From positions 1 through 64,000 of the forward strand of contig JBNKRJ010000105.1 in the NCBI GenBank assembly GCA_050296515.1: a stretch of DNA of 64,000 bases. The letters are read 5' to 3'. The notes under the pieces are model-generated. The model did not search any database. It worked only from the letters and a program-made list of their open reading frames with translations, and had not been told where the DNA came from. The stretch is from NBLH01 sp050296515. GTDB taxonomy: Bacteria; Bacteroidota; Bacteroidia; Bacteroidales; NBLH01. Below, in pieces: positions 18,164 to 27,795 of this stretch (positions within the stretch are counted from its first letter, which is position 1; every line of letters begins with the position of its first letter). A program made the position numbers and the translations under genes.

Positions 18164-21100
18164 ATGATAACATCTGGTAGAATCATATTTTTGGCTGTTT
18201 TTGTCTCAATTGCACATGGGGTGTTTTCTCAGACAAAGGAAGCTAATTTTGAGCTTTACACACATCTTAATGGGTTATCCAACAGCCACGTAAACTGTAT
18301 CAGTCAGGATTCAAAGGGGTTTATGTGGTTTGGGACAGACTACGGGCTCAATAAATTTGATGGCTTTAATTTTACAACTTACAATAATAATCCTCAAGAC
18401 AAAAGCAGCCTTCCAAGTGATGAAGTTTCTGCACTGTATTTAGATAAAATGGGATTTCTTTGGGTTGGGACCTATAACGGACTTGCAAAATTTGATCATT
18501 ATACAGAAAAATTTCAGAATTATTTTATTAATGAAGACTCCATACACTACTATAAACCTGTAAGAGCTCTTGTTGGAGATGAATCAGGAAAAATATGGGT
18601 AGGAACCTCAGGAAATGGTGTGATGGTCATTGATGCAAATACCGGGACCTATCCAAAAGAACTAAATGAGGTTTTGGCTGCAAAAATAGGCAATGAATAT
18701 GTTTATGCACTAGCGCTGGATTCGCATTATAATTTGTGGATAGGGACTGAAGGAAACGGAATAGAAGTTTTTAATGTTAAAACTTTCGAGGTAAAACGTG
18801 TTAATATGAGTAATTCTGCTTTGCAGAGTAACTGGATATTAACAATTTTTGAAGATTCGTATGAGAATATATGGATTGGAACAAGAGGTGGAGGCTTATC
18901 CGTTTTTAATTCAGGAAAAAATGAGTTTATAAACAACCTTCATATTGATAACATTGAAGATGAAATTTATTCTTTCGCACAAGGGCAGGATGGTTCATTA
19001 TGGATTGGGACAAACTATGGTGGGCTAATTACCTATGATTATAAAAATCAACAATTTAGCAAGCATACAATCTATGCTGCAGAAAATAACTTTAAAGGAA
19101 AAAGGATAAGAGCTTTGTTCTCTGATGAGGATGGGAATATATGGCTTGGGATTCATCAGTTGGGGGTCAGTTTAATGAAGAACTATAATTACCCTTTCAG
19201 ACAATCCAATATCAGGCTCCCGGATGAAATACAGACCAATAAAATTTCAATTCTTGGAATTTTGATTGATAGTCAGCAGAATCTCTGGATAGGTACAGAT
19301 GGTAATGGGTTAGTAAAGTACAATATAAAAACTCAGCATTATAAGATTTATCTCCCTCAAAAGCATAATAGTAACTCCTTACCTGATAATGTTGTAAGAA
19401 CTATTTATGAAGATTCTAATCATGATATATGGGTAGGAACTTATCGTGGCGGACTTTCAAAATATGTTAAAAATGCAGATAACTTCAAAAACTATTTTCA
19501 CAATGAAAACGACTTAACTTCTCTTGGCTACAATGATGTAGTGGCTATAGCCCAGGACAATAAAAAAAGACTCTGGATAGCGACCAATGGAGGAGGGCTA
19601 AATTTGATGAATCCTGATAAGGAAAGTTTTACAAGATTCACAACAAGCAGTTTCACACAGCGTTCGCTGATATGCCATGATTGGTTAACCAGTCTTTTCC
19701 TTGACAGTAAAGGTTTTCTGTGGGTTGGTTCTTTTTGGGGGCTTAGTAAATTTGATACTGAACAATACGTTTTTAAGAACTATTATAATGAGGCAAATAA
19801 CCCAAAATCTTTATCAAGTAATATCATTTTCGCAATTAATGAAGACAAAAATGGAGATATTTGGATTGGTACAAAACGCGGTCTTAACAAATTAGATCAA
19901 AAAACTGGCGAATTTACACATTATGGGGTAGAGGATGGTTTGCCCAACGAAGTGGTTAACTCAATATTAGCCGATGAAAAAAATAATTTTTGGCTTGCAA
20001 CCAATAGCGGGTTAGCAAGGTTCAACTATGAAACAAAAAATGTAAAAAGTTTTTATTATCAAAATGGATTGGTTAGTAACGAATTCATTCACAATTCTGC
20101 CTTTAAAACGAAAGAGGGGCAATTTCTTTTAGGTAGCGTTTTTGGGTTAAACTCATTTTTTCCTGATAGTATCCAGGATATAAACTATTTTCCAAAAGTC
20201 TTGATCACCGGTTTTAAGATTTTTAATAATTCTGTTCCAATTGGGAGCATGAAGGATGGTAGAGAGATTTTAAAAGAATCGATATCTGAAACAAAAGAAA
20301 TTGAATTAGGATATAATGATAATAGTTTTTCATTTGATTTTATTGCCATTGATTATATTCACCCGGAGCAGATAATGTATTCGTGTAAAATAGAAGGTTT
20401 TGAAGAAAACTGGAACTATCTTGACTATAAGCGTCGTTTTATTACTTATACAAATCTTGATCCCGGAACTTATACTTTTGTTGTAAGAGCATCAAACAAG
20501 CTTGAAGAATGGGGGGATGATGTAACCAGAATTGTTATTCAGATTCATCCTCCATTCTGGCGAACAGGGTGGGCTTATTTGGTTTATTTCCTGATAATTT
20601 CAGGAACCGGTTTTTTCTTTTGGAAGTTAAACTTTGACAGGATAAAAGCTCAGAATCAGATTAAAATTGCAAAAATTAAACAAGCCCAGGAAGAAAAATT
20701 GAACCAGTCGAAGTTGGAGTTTTTTACAAATATTTCACATGAATTCAGGACTCCGCTTACTCTTATTCTTGGCCCGATTGAGAATTTACTCGAAAATGAG
20801 ACCTTAAACGATACAATTAAAAGGTCTCTTAACATGATGTCGAGAAATGCCCGGAGACTATTGCGTTTAGTTAATCAATTGCTTGATTTACGGAAAGTTG
20901 AAAAGGGGAAACTTAAATTGCAGGCACAACAATCAGAAATTGTTCAATTTGTGCAGGAAATTTTTGAATCGTTTGAGCAGCTGGCAAAAAGAAAACAAAT
21001 AGATTACCAGTTAAAGAAAAACACTGAAAAGTTAGTGGTTTATTTTGATCATGATAAACTGGATAAAATTCTTTTCAACCTACTTTCTAATGCATTTAAA

Positions 21101-22306
21101 TTTACTCCGGCAGAAGGGAAAATCACGATTGAATTGGAAGAAAATCATGATAAAACAAATCTTTTTCCAAACGGATATTTACAAATAGAGGTAAAAGATA
21201 ACGGTCGCGGAATGTCAAACGAACATGTCGAACGGATTTTTGAACGATTCTATCAATCTCCGAATGCAACTGGGGTAATTCAAAAAGGTACCGGTATTGG
21301 TTTATCTTTAACAAAAAGCCTGGTTGAGATACATCATGGCCAGATAAATGTGAAAAGCCAAAAAGGAGAAGGTAGTATTTTTGATGTAAAACTCCCGCTG
21401 GGTAATGCACACCTTTCTGCTGATGAAATAATTGAGGCCCAAATTAGTGAATCAGTGGATGCAGATGCACAGCCTGTTGTTCTAGATGGCTATGAGAATG
21501 TTTACTTGGGGCCTGTTTATGGCAAGATAGCAGATGAGACTGCCCCTTTGATTCTATTAGTGGAAGATAATGAGGATGTTAGGGCATACATTAAAGATGG
21601 ATTGATAGATAAATATCGTATTGAAGAGGCTGAAAACGGGAAAGAGGGGTTAAAGAAGGCACACGATTTAATGCCAGACCTAATTATTAGCGATGTAATG
21701 ATGCCTGAAATGGATGGAATTGCATTTTGTAAAAAAATAAAAACTGAACTTGTAAGCTGTCATATCCCTGTAATTCTGTTAACTGCAAAATCTTCCATCG
21801 AACACCGGATCGAGGGTCTGGAAACAGGTGCAGACTCCTATATTCCAAAACCTTTTAATCCAAAACATTTGCTAATAAGAATCGAAAAACTTATTGAGCT
21901 AAGGCAGCGGTTGAAGGAAAAGTTTAAAACCGAATCAGATTTTGAACCAATTCAAATGGCTGTTACCTCTGCCGATGAGAAATTTATGAAGAAAACAGTC
22001 GAAATCATAAAAGAAAAAATAGCTGATTCAGATCTTGGAGTGGAAAGTCTTAGCAAGGAGGTTGGTATGGACAGAAGCCATTTATATCGAAAACTTAAAA
22101 GTTTGGTAGGACAAACACCCAGTGAATTTATACGTATCATCCGGTTAAAACAGGCAGCTTACTTGTTGGCTAATGAAGACATACCTGTTTCTGAAGTAAG
22201 TTACCTTGTTGGCTTTAACTCTCCTTCTTATTTTGCCAGTTGTTTTAACAAGCAATATAAAGAATCACCAACACAATACAAAGAAGCTAATTTTAGAAAA
22301 GAATAG
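18164..22306 (+). CDS. Second hybrid two-component system regulator (HTCS)
   Basis: The ATG at 18164 is preferred over a TTG at 18119 because it gives a proper signal peptide (MITSGRIIFLAVFVSIAHGVFSQ) and 1380 residues. About 14 Reg_prop propeller repeats (W-I-G-T, W-V-G-T) and a Y_Y_Y domain form the periplasmic sensor. One membrane helix (GWAYLVYFLIISGTGFFFW) leads to HisKA with His859 in NISHEFRTPL, an HATPase domain, a receiver with Asp1177 in LIISDVMMPEMDG and an AraC-type helix-turn-helix. All signalling residues are present. It is a close architectural paralogue of 2889-7028; two HTCS in one locus suggest two oligosaccharide signals or a neighbouring PUL whose genes are elsewhere (inference). 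Confidence 0.95.
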   Translation: MITSGRIIFLAVFVSIAHGVFSQTKEANFELYTHLNGLSNSHVNCISQDSKGFMWFGTDYGLNKFDGFNFTTYNNNPQDKSSLPSDEVSALYLDKMGFLWVGTYNGLAKFDHYTEKFQNYFINEDSIHYYKPVRALVGDESGKIWVGTSGNGVMVIDANTGTYPKELNEVLAAKIGNEYVYALALDSHYNLWIGTEGNGIEVFNVKTFEVKRVNMSNSALQSNWILTIFEDSYENIWIGTRGGGLSVFNSGKNEFINNLHIDNIEDEIYSFAQGQDGSLWIGTNYGGLITYDYKNQQFSKHTIYAAENNFKGKRIRALFSDEDGNIWLGIHQLGVSLMKNYNYPFRQSNIRLPDEIQTNKISILGILIDSQQNLWIGTDGNGLVKYNIKTQHYKIYLPQKHNSNSLPDNVVRTIYEDSNHDIWVGTYRGGLSKYVKNADNFKNYFHNENDLTSLGYNDVVAIAQDNKKRLWIATNGGGLNLMNPDKESFTRFTTSSFTQRSLICHDWLTSLFLDSKGFLWVGSFWGLSKFDTEQYVFKNYYNEANNPKSLSSNIIFAINEDKNGDIWIGTKRGLNKLDQKTGEFTHYGVEDGLPNEVVNSILADEKNNFWLATNSGLARFNYETKNVKSFYYQNGLVSNEFIHNSAFKTKEGQFLLGSVFGLNSFFPDSIQDINYFPKVLITGFKIFNNSVPIGSMKDGREILKESISETKEIELGYNDNSFSFDFIAIDYIHPEQIMYSCKIEGFEENWNYLDYKRRFITYTNLDPGTYTFVVRASNKLEEWGDDVTRIVIQIHPPFWRTGWAYLVYFLIISGTGFFFWKLNFDRIKAQNQIKIAKIKQAQEEKLNQSKLEFFTNISHEFRTPLTLILGPIENLLENETLNDTIKRSLNMMSRNARRLLRLVNQLLDLRKVEKGKLKLQAQQSEIVQFVQEIFESFEQLAKRKQIDYQLKKNTEKLVVYFDHDKLDKILFNLLSNAFKFTPAEGKITIELEENHDKTNLFPNGYLQIEVKDNGRGMSNEHVERIFERFYQSPNATGVIQKGTGIGLSLTKSLVEIHHGQINVKSQKGEGSIFDVKLPLGNAHLSADEIIEAQISESVDADAQPVVLDGYENVYLGPVYGKIADETAPLILLVEDNEDVRAYIKDGLIDKYRIEEAENGKEGLKKAHDLMPDLIISDVMMPEMDGIAFCKKIKTELVSCHIPVILLTAKSSIEHRIEGLETGADSYIPKPFNPKHLLIRIEKLIELRQRLKEKFKTESDFEPIQMAVTSADEKFMKKTVEIIKEKIADSDLGVESLSKEVGMDRSHLYRKLKSLVGQTPSEFIRIIRLKQAAYLLANEDIPVSEVSYLVGFNSPSYFASCFNKQYKESPTQYKEANFRKE

Positions 22307-22472
22307 AAAGTTGAAGGAGCCATGCAAGTCTTTTTTATTTTAATAACTTAATTTCAAGTTCATAATAATGTATGAATTGTTAATACATTATAGTTTCGGG
22401 ATTAAACCAAATTAATTTACAAGCAACCTTATTTATTGAATCCTCTTTTTTCCTTTATGTTAACTAAATCTT

Positions 22473-22766
22473 CTACCAAACTTCAAGTTGATTATGACTC
22501 ATTAATATTTTAATTGCAGGATTTTGAAGCAGTTTATCTTTGTATTTATGGTTTTTTATTATGACTTTAGCAAGTCCCTTATTAATAAAGTTTTGAAAAA
22601 TAAGACCTGTTGACATTGTTACAATAGGATCATCAGTGTTTTTGTAATCGACTACAAAAGTATATTCTTTCATATCCTTTCCAAAAAAGAGATTATTAAC
22701 AATCTCCTCGGCATTTTTTGGGTTTCTGATATCTTCGTTTCTGACGAAGTATTCAATTGTTTTCAT
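22473..22766 (-). CDS. Small cytoplasmic protein of unknown function
   Basis: A 97-residue protein beginning MKTIEYFVRNEDIRNPKNAE. It has no signal peptide or membrane segment, is mixed-charge and ends ILMSHNQLEVW. The alternation of a beta-like stretch (YTFVVDYKNTD) with helices recalls STAS-like or small regulatory folds, but no motif fixes a family. It diverges from the PAS histidine kinase 350 bases away and faces the end of the second HTCS. Coding is supported by length, start context and composition. I do not recognise it. Confidence 0.55.
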   Translation of the reverse strand: MKTIEYFVRNEDIRNPKNAEEIVNNLFFGKDMKEYTFVVDYKNTDDPIVTMSTGLIFQNFINKGLAKVIIKNHKYKDKLLQNPAIKILMSHNQLEVW

Positions 22767-23115
22767 GGTTACTGAGATTTTAATTAATTTGCTTATTTGT
22801 TTCCTATAAATTTACGAAAAAAAACTGGCGATATGCTTTGACTGAACCATTTTGAGAAAGTAAAATGGATATCTTGTTTTTTTACATCCAATCATAGTGC
22901 TTGATGTAATATTTGAATTCACTCTAAATTTTAATAACTTTAATAGATCATTTTAGCTAAAAGAGGTTATTTCATAGAGTTTTGAAAAATGTTGGCGACC
23001 ATTGAATAACAATGGAAAATGCTACATGATTAAACTAAGATTAGATGTATTAAACACCTTAAGCGAACTAAATCATTCCTATATATAAAAGATAAGAATG
23101 TGAAAAAAAAGTATT
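22767..23115. other. Intergenic region before the PAS kinase
   Basis: AT-rich sequence between divergent genes. It must carry the promoters of the 97-residue protein and of the kinase, but I see no clear consensus box, hairpin or repeat. Confidence 0.4.
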
Positions 23116-25083
23116 ATGCAGCTTGAATTGGACTATAAAAGTTTAGTAGAGGATTCTGGTATTGGAATTTGTATTATACAGGATAATCTTTTTAGATACG
23201 TAAACAAGCGTTGGAGCGAAATATATGGATACACATACGAAGAAGCTGTCAATAAAATAAACCCTTTAGATGTTGTATATGTTGATGATCGAAAATTGGT
23301 TCAGGAGAACTTAAGAAGAAGAATTGCAAGGGTGACGGATTTTGTTGAATATGAATTTAGGATTGTAAGAAAGGATAAGAGGATTGTTTGGGTAAAACTT
23401 CATGGAAACTTTACAACTTACAAAGAAAAACCAGCCATTATGGGAGCATTGATTGAATACACCGATCAAATGCATATAAGGACCATACTTCAAGAATCAG
23501 AAGCCAAATATCGTAAATTGGTAGAACAGTCACTGGTAGGTGTTTATATAATACAGGATAATCTTTTCAGATATGTTAATAAGCGTTTTGGAGATATATT
23601 TGGATATACAACCGAGGAAATCATTGATAAACTTCATCCTGCAATATTTGTTCACAAAGATGACCAAAAAACTGTTGAAGAGAATATAAGAAAACGAATT
23701 TCCGGAGAAACAGACTCTTTGGAATATGATTTTAAGGGTGTAAAAAAAGATGGAAGCATTATATACATAAAAGTGCTGGGTAACTTGATGATTTATAAGG
23801 GAAAACCTGCAATTACCGGAACTTTAGTTGATTTTACCAAACGCAGACAAGCCGAAGTTGAATTAAAGGAAAGCGAAGAATTGTTTAAAATTTTGTTGGA
23901 ACTGGCTCCTTATCCAATTATTTTAACTGATTTAAATAACCAATATGTATTGGTTAATAAAGCGTATCGCAATATTTATAACACAAAAGATTCTGATATA
24001 ATTGGCAAGACACCTGCCGAACGGGGAATTACTTTTGATAACGCCACTGAAGATTACGTGAAAAAGGAGGTGTATTCCAGAGGGAAAGTTGAAAATGTTG
24101 AGCTGTCAGTAACACTAAACAATGGTGAAAAAAGAGATTTTCTTTATTCCAGTCTTATTCTAAAATGGAAAAACGAACCCATGGTGCTTCATTCAAGCAT
24201 TGACATCACCCAAAAGAAAAAATCAGAAAGAGAACTTGAGAAATACCGTGAACACCTTGAATTACTTGTAAAAGAACGAACTGAAGAACTTGAGGCATCA
24301 GTTGAAGAGTTACATGCTGCTAACGAAGAGCTGTTTGCTCAAAAGGAAGAACTGCAAAATACTATTGATACGTTAAATAAAACAAGAAAGCAGCTTATTC
24401 AGTCAGAGAAAATGGCTTCAATAGGGATACTTGCAGCAGGGGTAGCACACGAAATAAATAATCCTCTGAATTTCATTAGTGGAGGAAATCAAGCCTTAAA
24501 AAACTGTTTGGAAGAAAAATCAAAAGACAACATAAAAGAAATATCACCGTTTTTTAATGCTATTGATGAAGGAGTAAAAAGAGCCACACAAATTGTTGCC
24601 AGCTTAAGTCATTATAGCAGCCAGGATGATTTACCTATGGTAGAATGTGATATTCATGAAATTATTGACAATAGTCTGATAATGTTACAGAATCAGCTAA
24701 AAGATAAGGTTGACGTAATAAAAAATTACACCAATAAAAAACATTCAATAATTGGTAACAGTGGAAGCTTGCATCAAGCAATATTAAATATCATATCCAA
24801 TGCCGAGCAAGCTATTATAAAAGATGGAACGATTACAATAAAAACCTCTGTTGAAGCCAATCAGTTGATTATTGATATACAAGATACTGGTGTAGGAATT
24901 GAAACCGAATTAATTGAAAAAATATTCGATCCCTTTTTTACTACTAAGGCTCCTGATAAAGGAAGTGGTTTAGGATTATTCATTGCCTTTAATATTATCA
25001 GGGAACATAGCGGAAATATTGAATGTGAATCGGAACTTGGGAAGGGAACGAGTATTAAAATAACACTGCCAATTCTTAATTAG
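23116..25083 (+). CDS. Soluble PAS-PAS-PAS sensor histidine kinase
   Basis: A 655-residue cytoplasmic kinase with no signal peptide or membrane helix. PAS domains lie at about 8-125, 132-245 and 250-370; the first two are alike (both contain IQDNLFRYVNKR, followed by a conserved PAC strand) and look like an internal duplication. A coiled coil (residues 375-430, ERTEELEASVEELHAANEEL) leads to the HisKA box with His445 in AAGVAHEINNPLNF, the HisKA type found in PAS kinases without fused receivers. The HATPase domain has DTGVGIE and GSGLGLFIAF. No receiver or output domain is fused and no response regulator is next door, so its partner is encoded elsewhere. Signal unknown; PAS domains often bind haem, flavin or small metabolites. 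Confidence 0.88.
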   Translation: MQLELDYKSLVEDSGIGICIIQDNLFRYVNKRWSEIYGYTYEEAVNKINPLDVVYVDDRKLVQENLRRRIARVTDFVEYEFRIVRKDKRIVWVKLHGNFTTYKEKPAIMGALIEYTDQMHIRTILQESEAKYRKLVEQSLVGVYIIQDNLFRYVNKRFGDIFGYTTEEIIDKLHPAIFVHKDDQKTVEENIRKRISGETDSLEYDFKGVKKDGSIIYIKVLGNLMIYKGKPAITGTLVDFTKRRQAEVELKESEELFKILLELAPYPIILTDLNNQYVLVNKAYRNIYNTKDSDIIGKTPAERGITFDNATEDYVKKEVYSRGKVENVELSVTLNNGEKRDFLYSSLILKWKNEPMVLHSSIDITQKKKSERELEKYREHLELLVKERTEELEASVEELHAANEELFAQKEELQNTIDTLNKTRKQLIQSEKMASIGILAAGVAHEINNPLNFISGGNQALKNCLEEKSKDNIKEISPFFNAIDEGVKRATQIVASLSHYSSQDDLPMVECDIHEIIDNSLIMLQNQLKDKVDVIKNYTNKKHSIIGNSGSLHQAILNIISNAEQAIIKDGTITIKTSVEANQLIIDIQDTGVGIETELIEKIFDPFFTTKAPDKGSGLGLFIAFNIIREHSGNIECESELGKGTSIKITLPILN

Positions 25084-25290
25084 AAATCAATAGGATTCTG
25101 TATAACTTTTGCGGAAATAAAAGAACGGGACTAAATTAGAAATAAGTTCGTAATCCATTGAAAAATTTGGTAGTCGCAGTGAATCCTGATTTTTTTAGGA
25201 AATGCCTAAATTTACGGTTCGTGAAAACTGCTTTTGCAGAGCAAAATATAAGGGTGGAGATTAATCAGCAATATCCCGGCACTAACTATG

Positions 25291-25400
25291 CTAGTGTTAA
25301 GTCAACTATGATATTTCTGGTAATTAGCAAGGTAACAACACCTGGCTGGTGCACTTGTCAGGTGTTGTCACCTGACAAATTAGCCCTGACTTGACATTAG
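25291..25400 (+). repeat. CTAG 110-bp palindromic repeat, copy 1
   Basis: The element begins CTAGTGTTAAGTCAAC and ends TTGACATTAG. Its core has two opposed arms, AAGGTAACAACACCTGGC and GTCAGGTGTTGTCACCTGAC. Three further copies lie at 44405-44514, 57900-58009 and 63439-63548 (inverted). Its right edge overlaps the end of the DUF1304 gene on the minus strand and supplies the last codons and stop. It has no ORF; short inverted ends with TA at the edge suggest a MITE-like element. Confidence 0.85.
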
Positions 25401-25757
25401 TACAAAAATTGATGCGATAATTGCAGGTAATGCCTGAATGATAAATATTTTTTTTGAAGCTGTTACTGCTCCATATATTCCTGCAACAATAACACAGCCC
25501 AGAAAGAACAATCGAATATTTACTTCCCAAGTATGATCAGAAATCAAAAATGACCAAATTAATCCTGCAGATAAAAAACCGTTATAAAGTCCCTGATTGG
25601 CAGCTAATCCTTTTGTTGGTTTGAATAAGTCTTCTGGAAGGGTTTTAAATGTTTTCTTACCCGCTGTTTCCCATGCAAACATTTCAATCCATAAAATATA
25701 CAAATGCTCTAGTGCAACTACAGCTGTTAATATTCGCGCAATAACTTCTATCATCAT
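25380..25757 (-). CDS. DUF1304 family membrane protein
   Basis: A 125-residue protein with four hydrophobic segments (IARILTAVVALEHLYILW, GLYNGFLSAGLIWSFLI, RLFFLGCVIVAGIYGAV, IFIIQALPAIIASIFVLM). The EHLYILWIEMFAW and ANQGLYNGFLSAGL motifs are the hallmark of DUF1304, a family of small inner-membrane proteins with no established function. Its start overlaps the stop of the upstream 63-codon ORF (ATGA-type overlap), suggesting translational coupling. The last residues, MSSQG and the stop, fall inside the 110-bp repeat at 25291-25400, so the natural C-terminus has been replaced or trimmed. Confidence 0.85.
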   Translation of the reverse strand: MMIEVIARILTAVVALEHLYILWIEMFAWETAGKKTFKTLPEDLFKPTKGLAANQGLYNGFLSAGLIWSFLISDHTWEVNIRLFFLGCVIVAGIYGAVTASKKIFIIQALPAIIASIFVLMSSQG

Positions 25758-25945
25758 TTATTTATTAAAAGTTTATATTTTGTCAGTATCCGATTATGAC
25801 TCTCATTTTCTAAGTAAACACCCATGTCATCGTAAGGCAGACCATGGAAACGAATGTATTTGAAATCACTTTCTTTTTTAGCATAAGTTAATTGTTTTCC
25901 AGTCAGTATGTAATCCTTCATTGACATGGCCTTGCTCCAACACAC
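25754..25945 (-). CDS. Small ORF of unknown function upstream of DUF1304
   Basis: Encodes 63 residues (MCWSKAMSMKDYILTG...) or 57 if the internal MSMKD start is used. It is hydrophilic and ends YKLLINK. Its stop overlaps the DUF1304 start, so the pair is likely co-translated. The N-terminus looks artificial: the next ORF upstream (25962-26090) is a signal peptide that ends shortly before, in another frame. The two may be halves of one secreted protein of about 105 residues split by a frameshift. I do not recognise the family. Confidence 0.4.
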   Translation of the reverse strand: MCWSKAMSMKDYILTGKQLTYAKKESDFKYIRFHGLPYDDMGVYLENESHNRILTKYKLLINK

Positions 25946-25961
25946 TCTTTAAACATAGGAT

Positions 25962-26090
25962 TCAAGGCACCTTTTCTGTGGTAGAATTGATATTTATTTC
26001 TCGTTCAGGTTTGTTTATTGCATTTTGCACAAACAAGCTACCAGAGATTAATGTGAGTAAAACACTACAAATCAGTATTTTTTTAATCAT
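25962..26090 (-). pseudogene. Signal-peptide ORF, possible 5' half of a broken small gene
   Basis: ATG at 26090 opens MIKKILICSVLLTLISGS followed by LFVQNAINKPE and a stop after 42 residues. The hydrophobic core and basic start are a clear Sec signal peptide, so the segment was once translated. It stops 17 bases before the 63-codon ORF in a different frame. A frameshifted gene is likelier than an independent 42-residue protein, but either is possible. Confidence 0.35.
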
Positions 26091-26243
26091 AATTTTTTAT
26101 TGTAAAGCTTAATTCGTTTTAATCTAACACTAAAGTAATTCATTTTATTAATTTTTTATAGTTCTTGGTACTATTCTTTAATAAACCTTTTTTGATATCT
26201 TTTCATTATTCTAATCCAGGCTTAAAAGGCAGACCCCCTGTTC

Positions 26244-26298
26244 TATACTAAGCCAGTATGGAATTCCGTTTTACAATATTCCATACGGGCTTAGTATA
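26244..26298. repeat. TATACTAAGCC 55-bp palindromic repeat, copy 1
   Basis: TATACTAAGCCAGTATGGAAT on the left is inverted by ATTCCATACGGGCTTAGTATA on the right, with one or two mismatches, around CCGTTTTACAAT. Copies are at 39013-39067 (core inverted) and 42765-42819. It is a full palindrome with TA edges and no ORF. Confidence 0.8.
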
Positions 26299-26400
26299 AT
26301 TCTGTTATTTAAAGGCGGCTGGTAAACACGGTACTGATTTACAGGGTTTGCAATTGATTATGTTAGCATCTTTCACGTTTTTCCCTTTTTTTTAGAAAAA

Positions 26401-26423
26401 GGCCTTCTCATTACAAGAAGGCC
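26401..26423 (-). terminator. Terminator of the C39-like gene
   Basis: GGCCTTCT and AGAAGGCC form an eight-base-pair stem with a short loop. On the minus strand the hairpin is followed by TTTTTCT, as expected for a Rho-independent terminator of the gene ending at 26583. Confidence 0.65.
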
Positions 26424-26582
26424 TCTCAATAAATCAACTATTTCAACCTGAATTCAATTGATACTTTCGCTTAATAAATATTTTTTATATCATACAGAAG
26501 ATAGCAAATTTGCATCCTTTCTAATTTTCTTTTTGAATAAAAGCTGGAAATTTATTTTCCATAAACAAGCAGAGCATTAATT

Positions 26583-27557
26583 TTACAAGCTTTTACTTAT
26601 AACAATTGCATTGTCCCACCATATTCCTGTTGTTTTATCAATATCTTCAGCCCTATAATAACGATCTATTCCTTTAGGGCTTCCATCACTATATGTTTTG
26701 TTAATCCCATATGGATCATATATTTCGTAAAATGTATTACCATCAACCACCTTGTATCCTTTAACAACAATAAAGTGCCCCCAGCCAGGTTCATCAGCAC
26801 TATAGAATCTATCAACATGATGTTTTGCATTTGCCTGGTACCTTATGTAGTACATATCAGGATTAACTATCAGTATATTTCCGTTATCTAATTCATTTTT
26901 TAACACATCAATTGTAGTAATTGGTATGGTATAGTTGCTAACTCCTGATTTGTCCAGGTAATTTGTGATGTCATCTGTGTACCACCAGCCACCATCAGGA
27001 CGATAAGTTGCCCTGGCATCTTCACAGGTTGCTGAAAAATCAGGGTAAACCCATTTTACAGCCATGGTAACAGATGCAGGGCCACAATTAGAATAGGAAT
27101 ATGGGCCTGTATTTCCCTGATCTACGTACCAGTCGTAATCAACGTTATTACTAACTTCTTCTGAAATTGTTACTCCAAGCCCCCACTTTCTCGATGTAGT
27201 TAGTTCCGGAATTGTAATTGTTTTGCTTGTGGTAACTGTATCAATACCGTCACTTACTCTTAAGGTTATAATTACATCTTGAGCTTCGCCAAAATCAGGA
27301 ATGGAAAAAGTCGTTGTTGCTTTTTTAGTACTGTTAAAAGAAATAGCTTCAGAACTGCAACTCCAAAGAAATGATAGTTCATCACCATCAAGATCTGTTG
27401 CCATTTGCTCCAAAACAAACTCATCTATATTATCTTTATAAATAAAATCGGCTACAGGGGCATTATTATCTTCTGTAGATAGTTCACCAATATTCGTTTG
27501 TTTTGTGCAGGAAAAAAAGAAAACCAAGAGTGATAATAAAAGCAAAATTTTTCTCAT
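26583..27557 (-). CDS. C39-like papain-fold peptidase lipoprotein with Ig/PKD-like domain
   Basis: A 324-residue lipoprotein (MRKILLLLSLLVFFFSC). Residues 30-115 resemble a PKD/cadherin-like module (ATDLDGDELSFLW). The C-terminal 190 residues are a Peptidase_C39_2-type domain: Cys158 in YSNCGPASVTMAVKW, His261 in GWGHFIVVKGYK and Asp281 in YEIYDPYG form a plausible Cys-His-Asp triad. Family knowledge: such domains are cysteine peptidases of the papain fold, and some Bacteroidota relatives process peptides at the surface. It is the last gene of the SusC/SusD locus on this strand, though a 500-base gap with a terminator and a repeat precedes it, so it is probably transcribed separately. Substrate is unknown. 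Confidence 0.75.
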   Translation of the reverse strand: MRKILLLLSLLVFFFSCTKQTNIGELSTEDNNAPVADFIYKDNIDEFVLEQMATDLDGDELSFLWSCSSEAISFNSTKKATTTFSIPDFGEAQDVIITLRVSDGIDTVTTSKTITIPELTTSRKWGLGVTISEEVSNNVDYDWYVDQGNTGPYSYSNCGPASVTMAVKWVYPDFSATCEDARATYRPDGGWWYTDDITNYLDKSGVSNYTIPITTIDVLKNELDNGNILIVNPDMYYIRYQANAKHHVDRFYSADEPGWGHFIVVKGYKVVDGNTFYEIYDPYGINKTYSDGSPKGIDRYYRAEDIDKTTGIWWDNAIVISKSL

Positions 27558-27795
27558 AACTAGATTTTTTAATGTAGGATTGATTAAATTTTAGAACTGA
27601 TTTTAACAGGTTCTTTAATTCATCAACCAAATAAATAATTTATTATAAGGATTACTGCAAACCTTTGTTTTAAATTTGCAATTTGTCCTGTGTTTTAAGA
27701 TTACAAGCCTCACAAAGGTATTTAGTTAAAGGTGAAAATTCTAATTTTATTAGCTGAATATTTGCTACTTTTTTACTACAATGCTTATAATTGGA

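Larger units (their letters stand above)
26091..26582. other. Intergenic region with repeat and terminator
   Basis: Holds the 55-bp palindromic repeat (26244-26298) and the minus-strand terminator hairpin (26401-26423). The rest is AT-rich with no ORF. It separates the DUF1304 group from the C39-like gene. Confidence 0.5.

Noticed and set aside
25158..25394. Plus-strand ORF of 78 codons
   Set aside because: Half of it is the 110-bp repeat and the rest has no protein-like composition or known motif.
25291..25400. CRISPR-like repeat
   Set aside because: The repeat copies are single, far apart and palindromic over 110 bases, with no spacer array.
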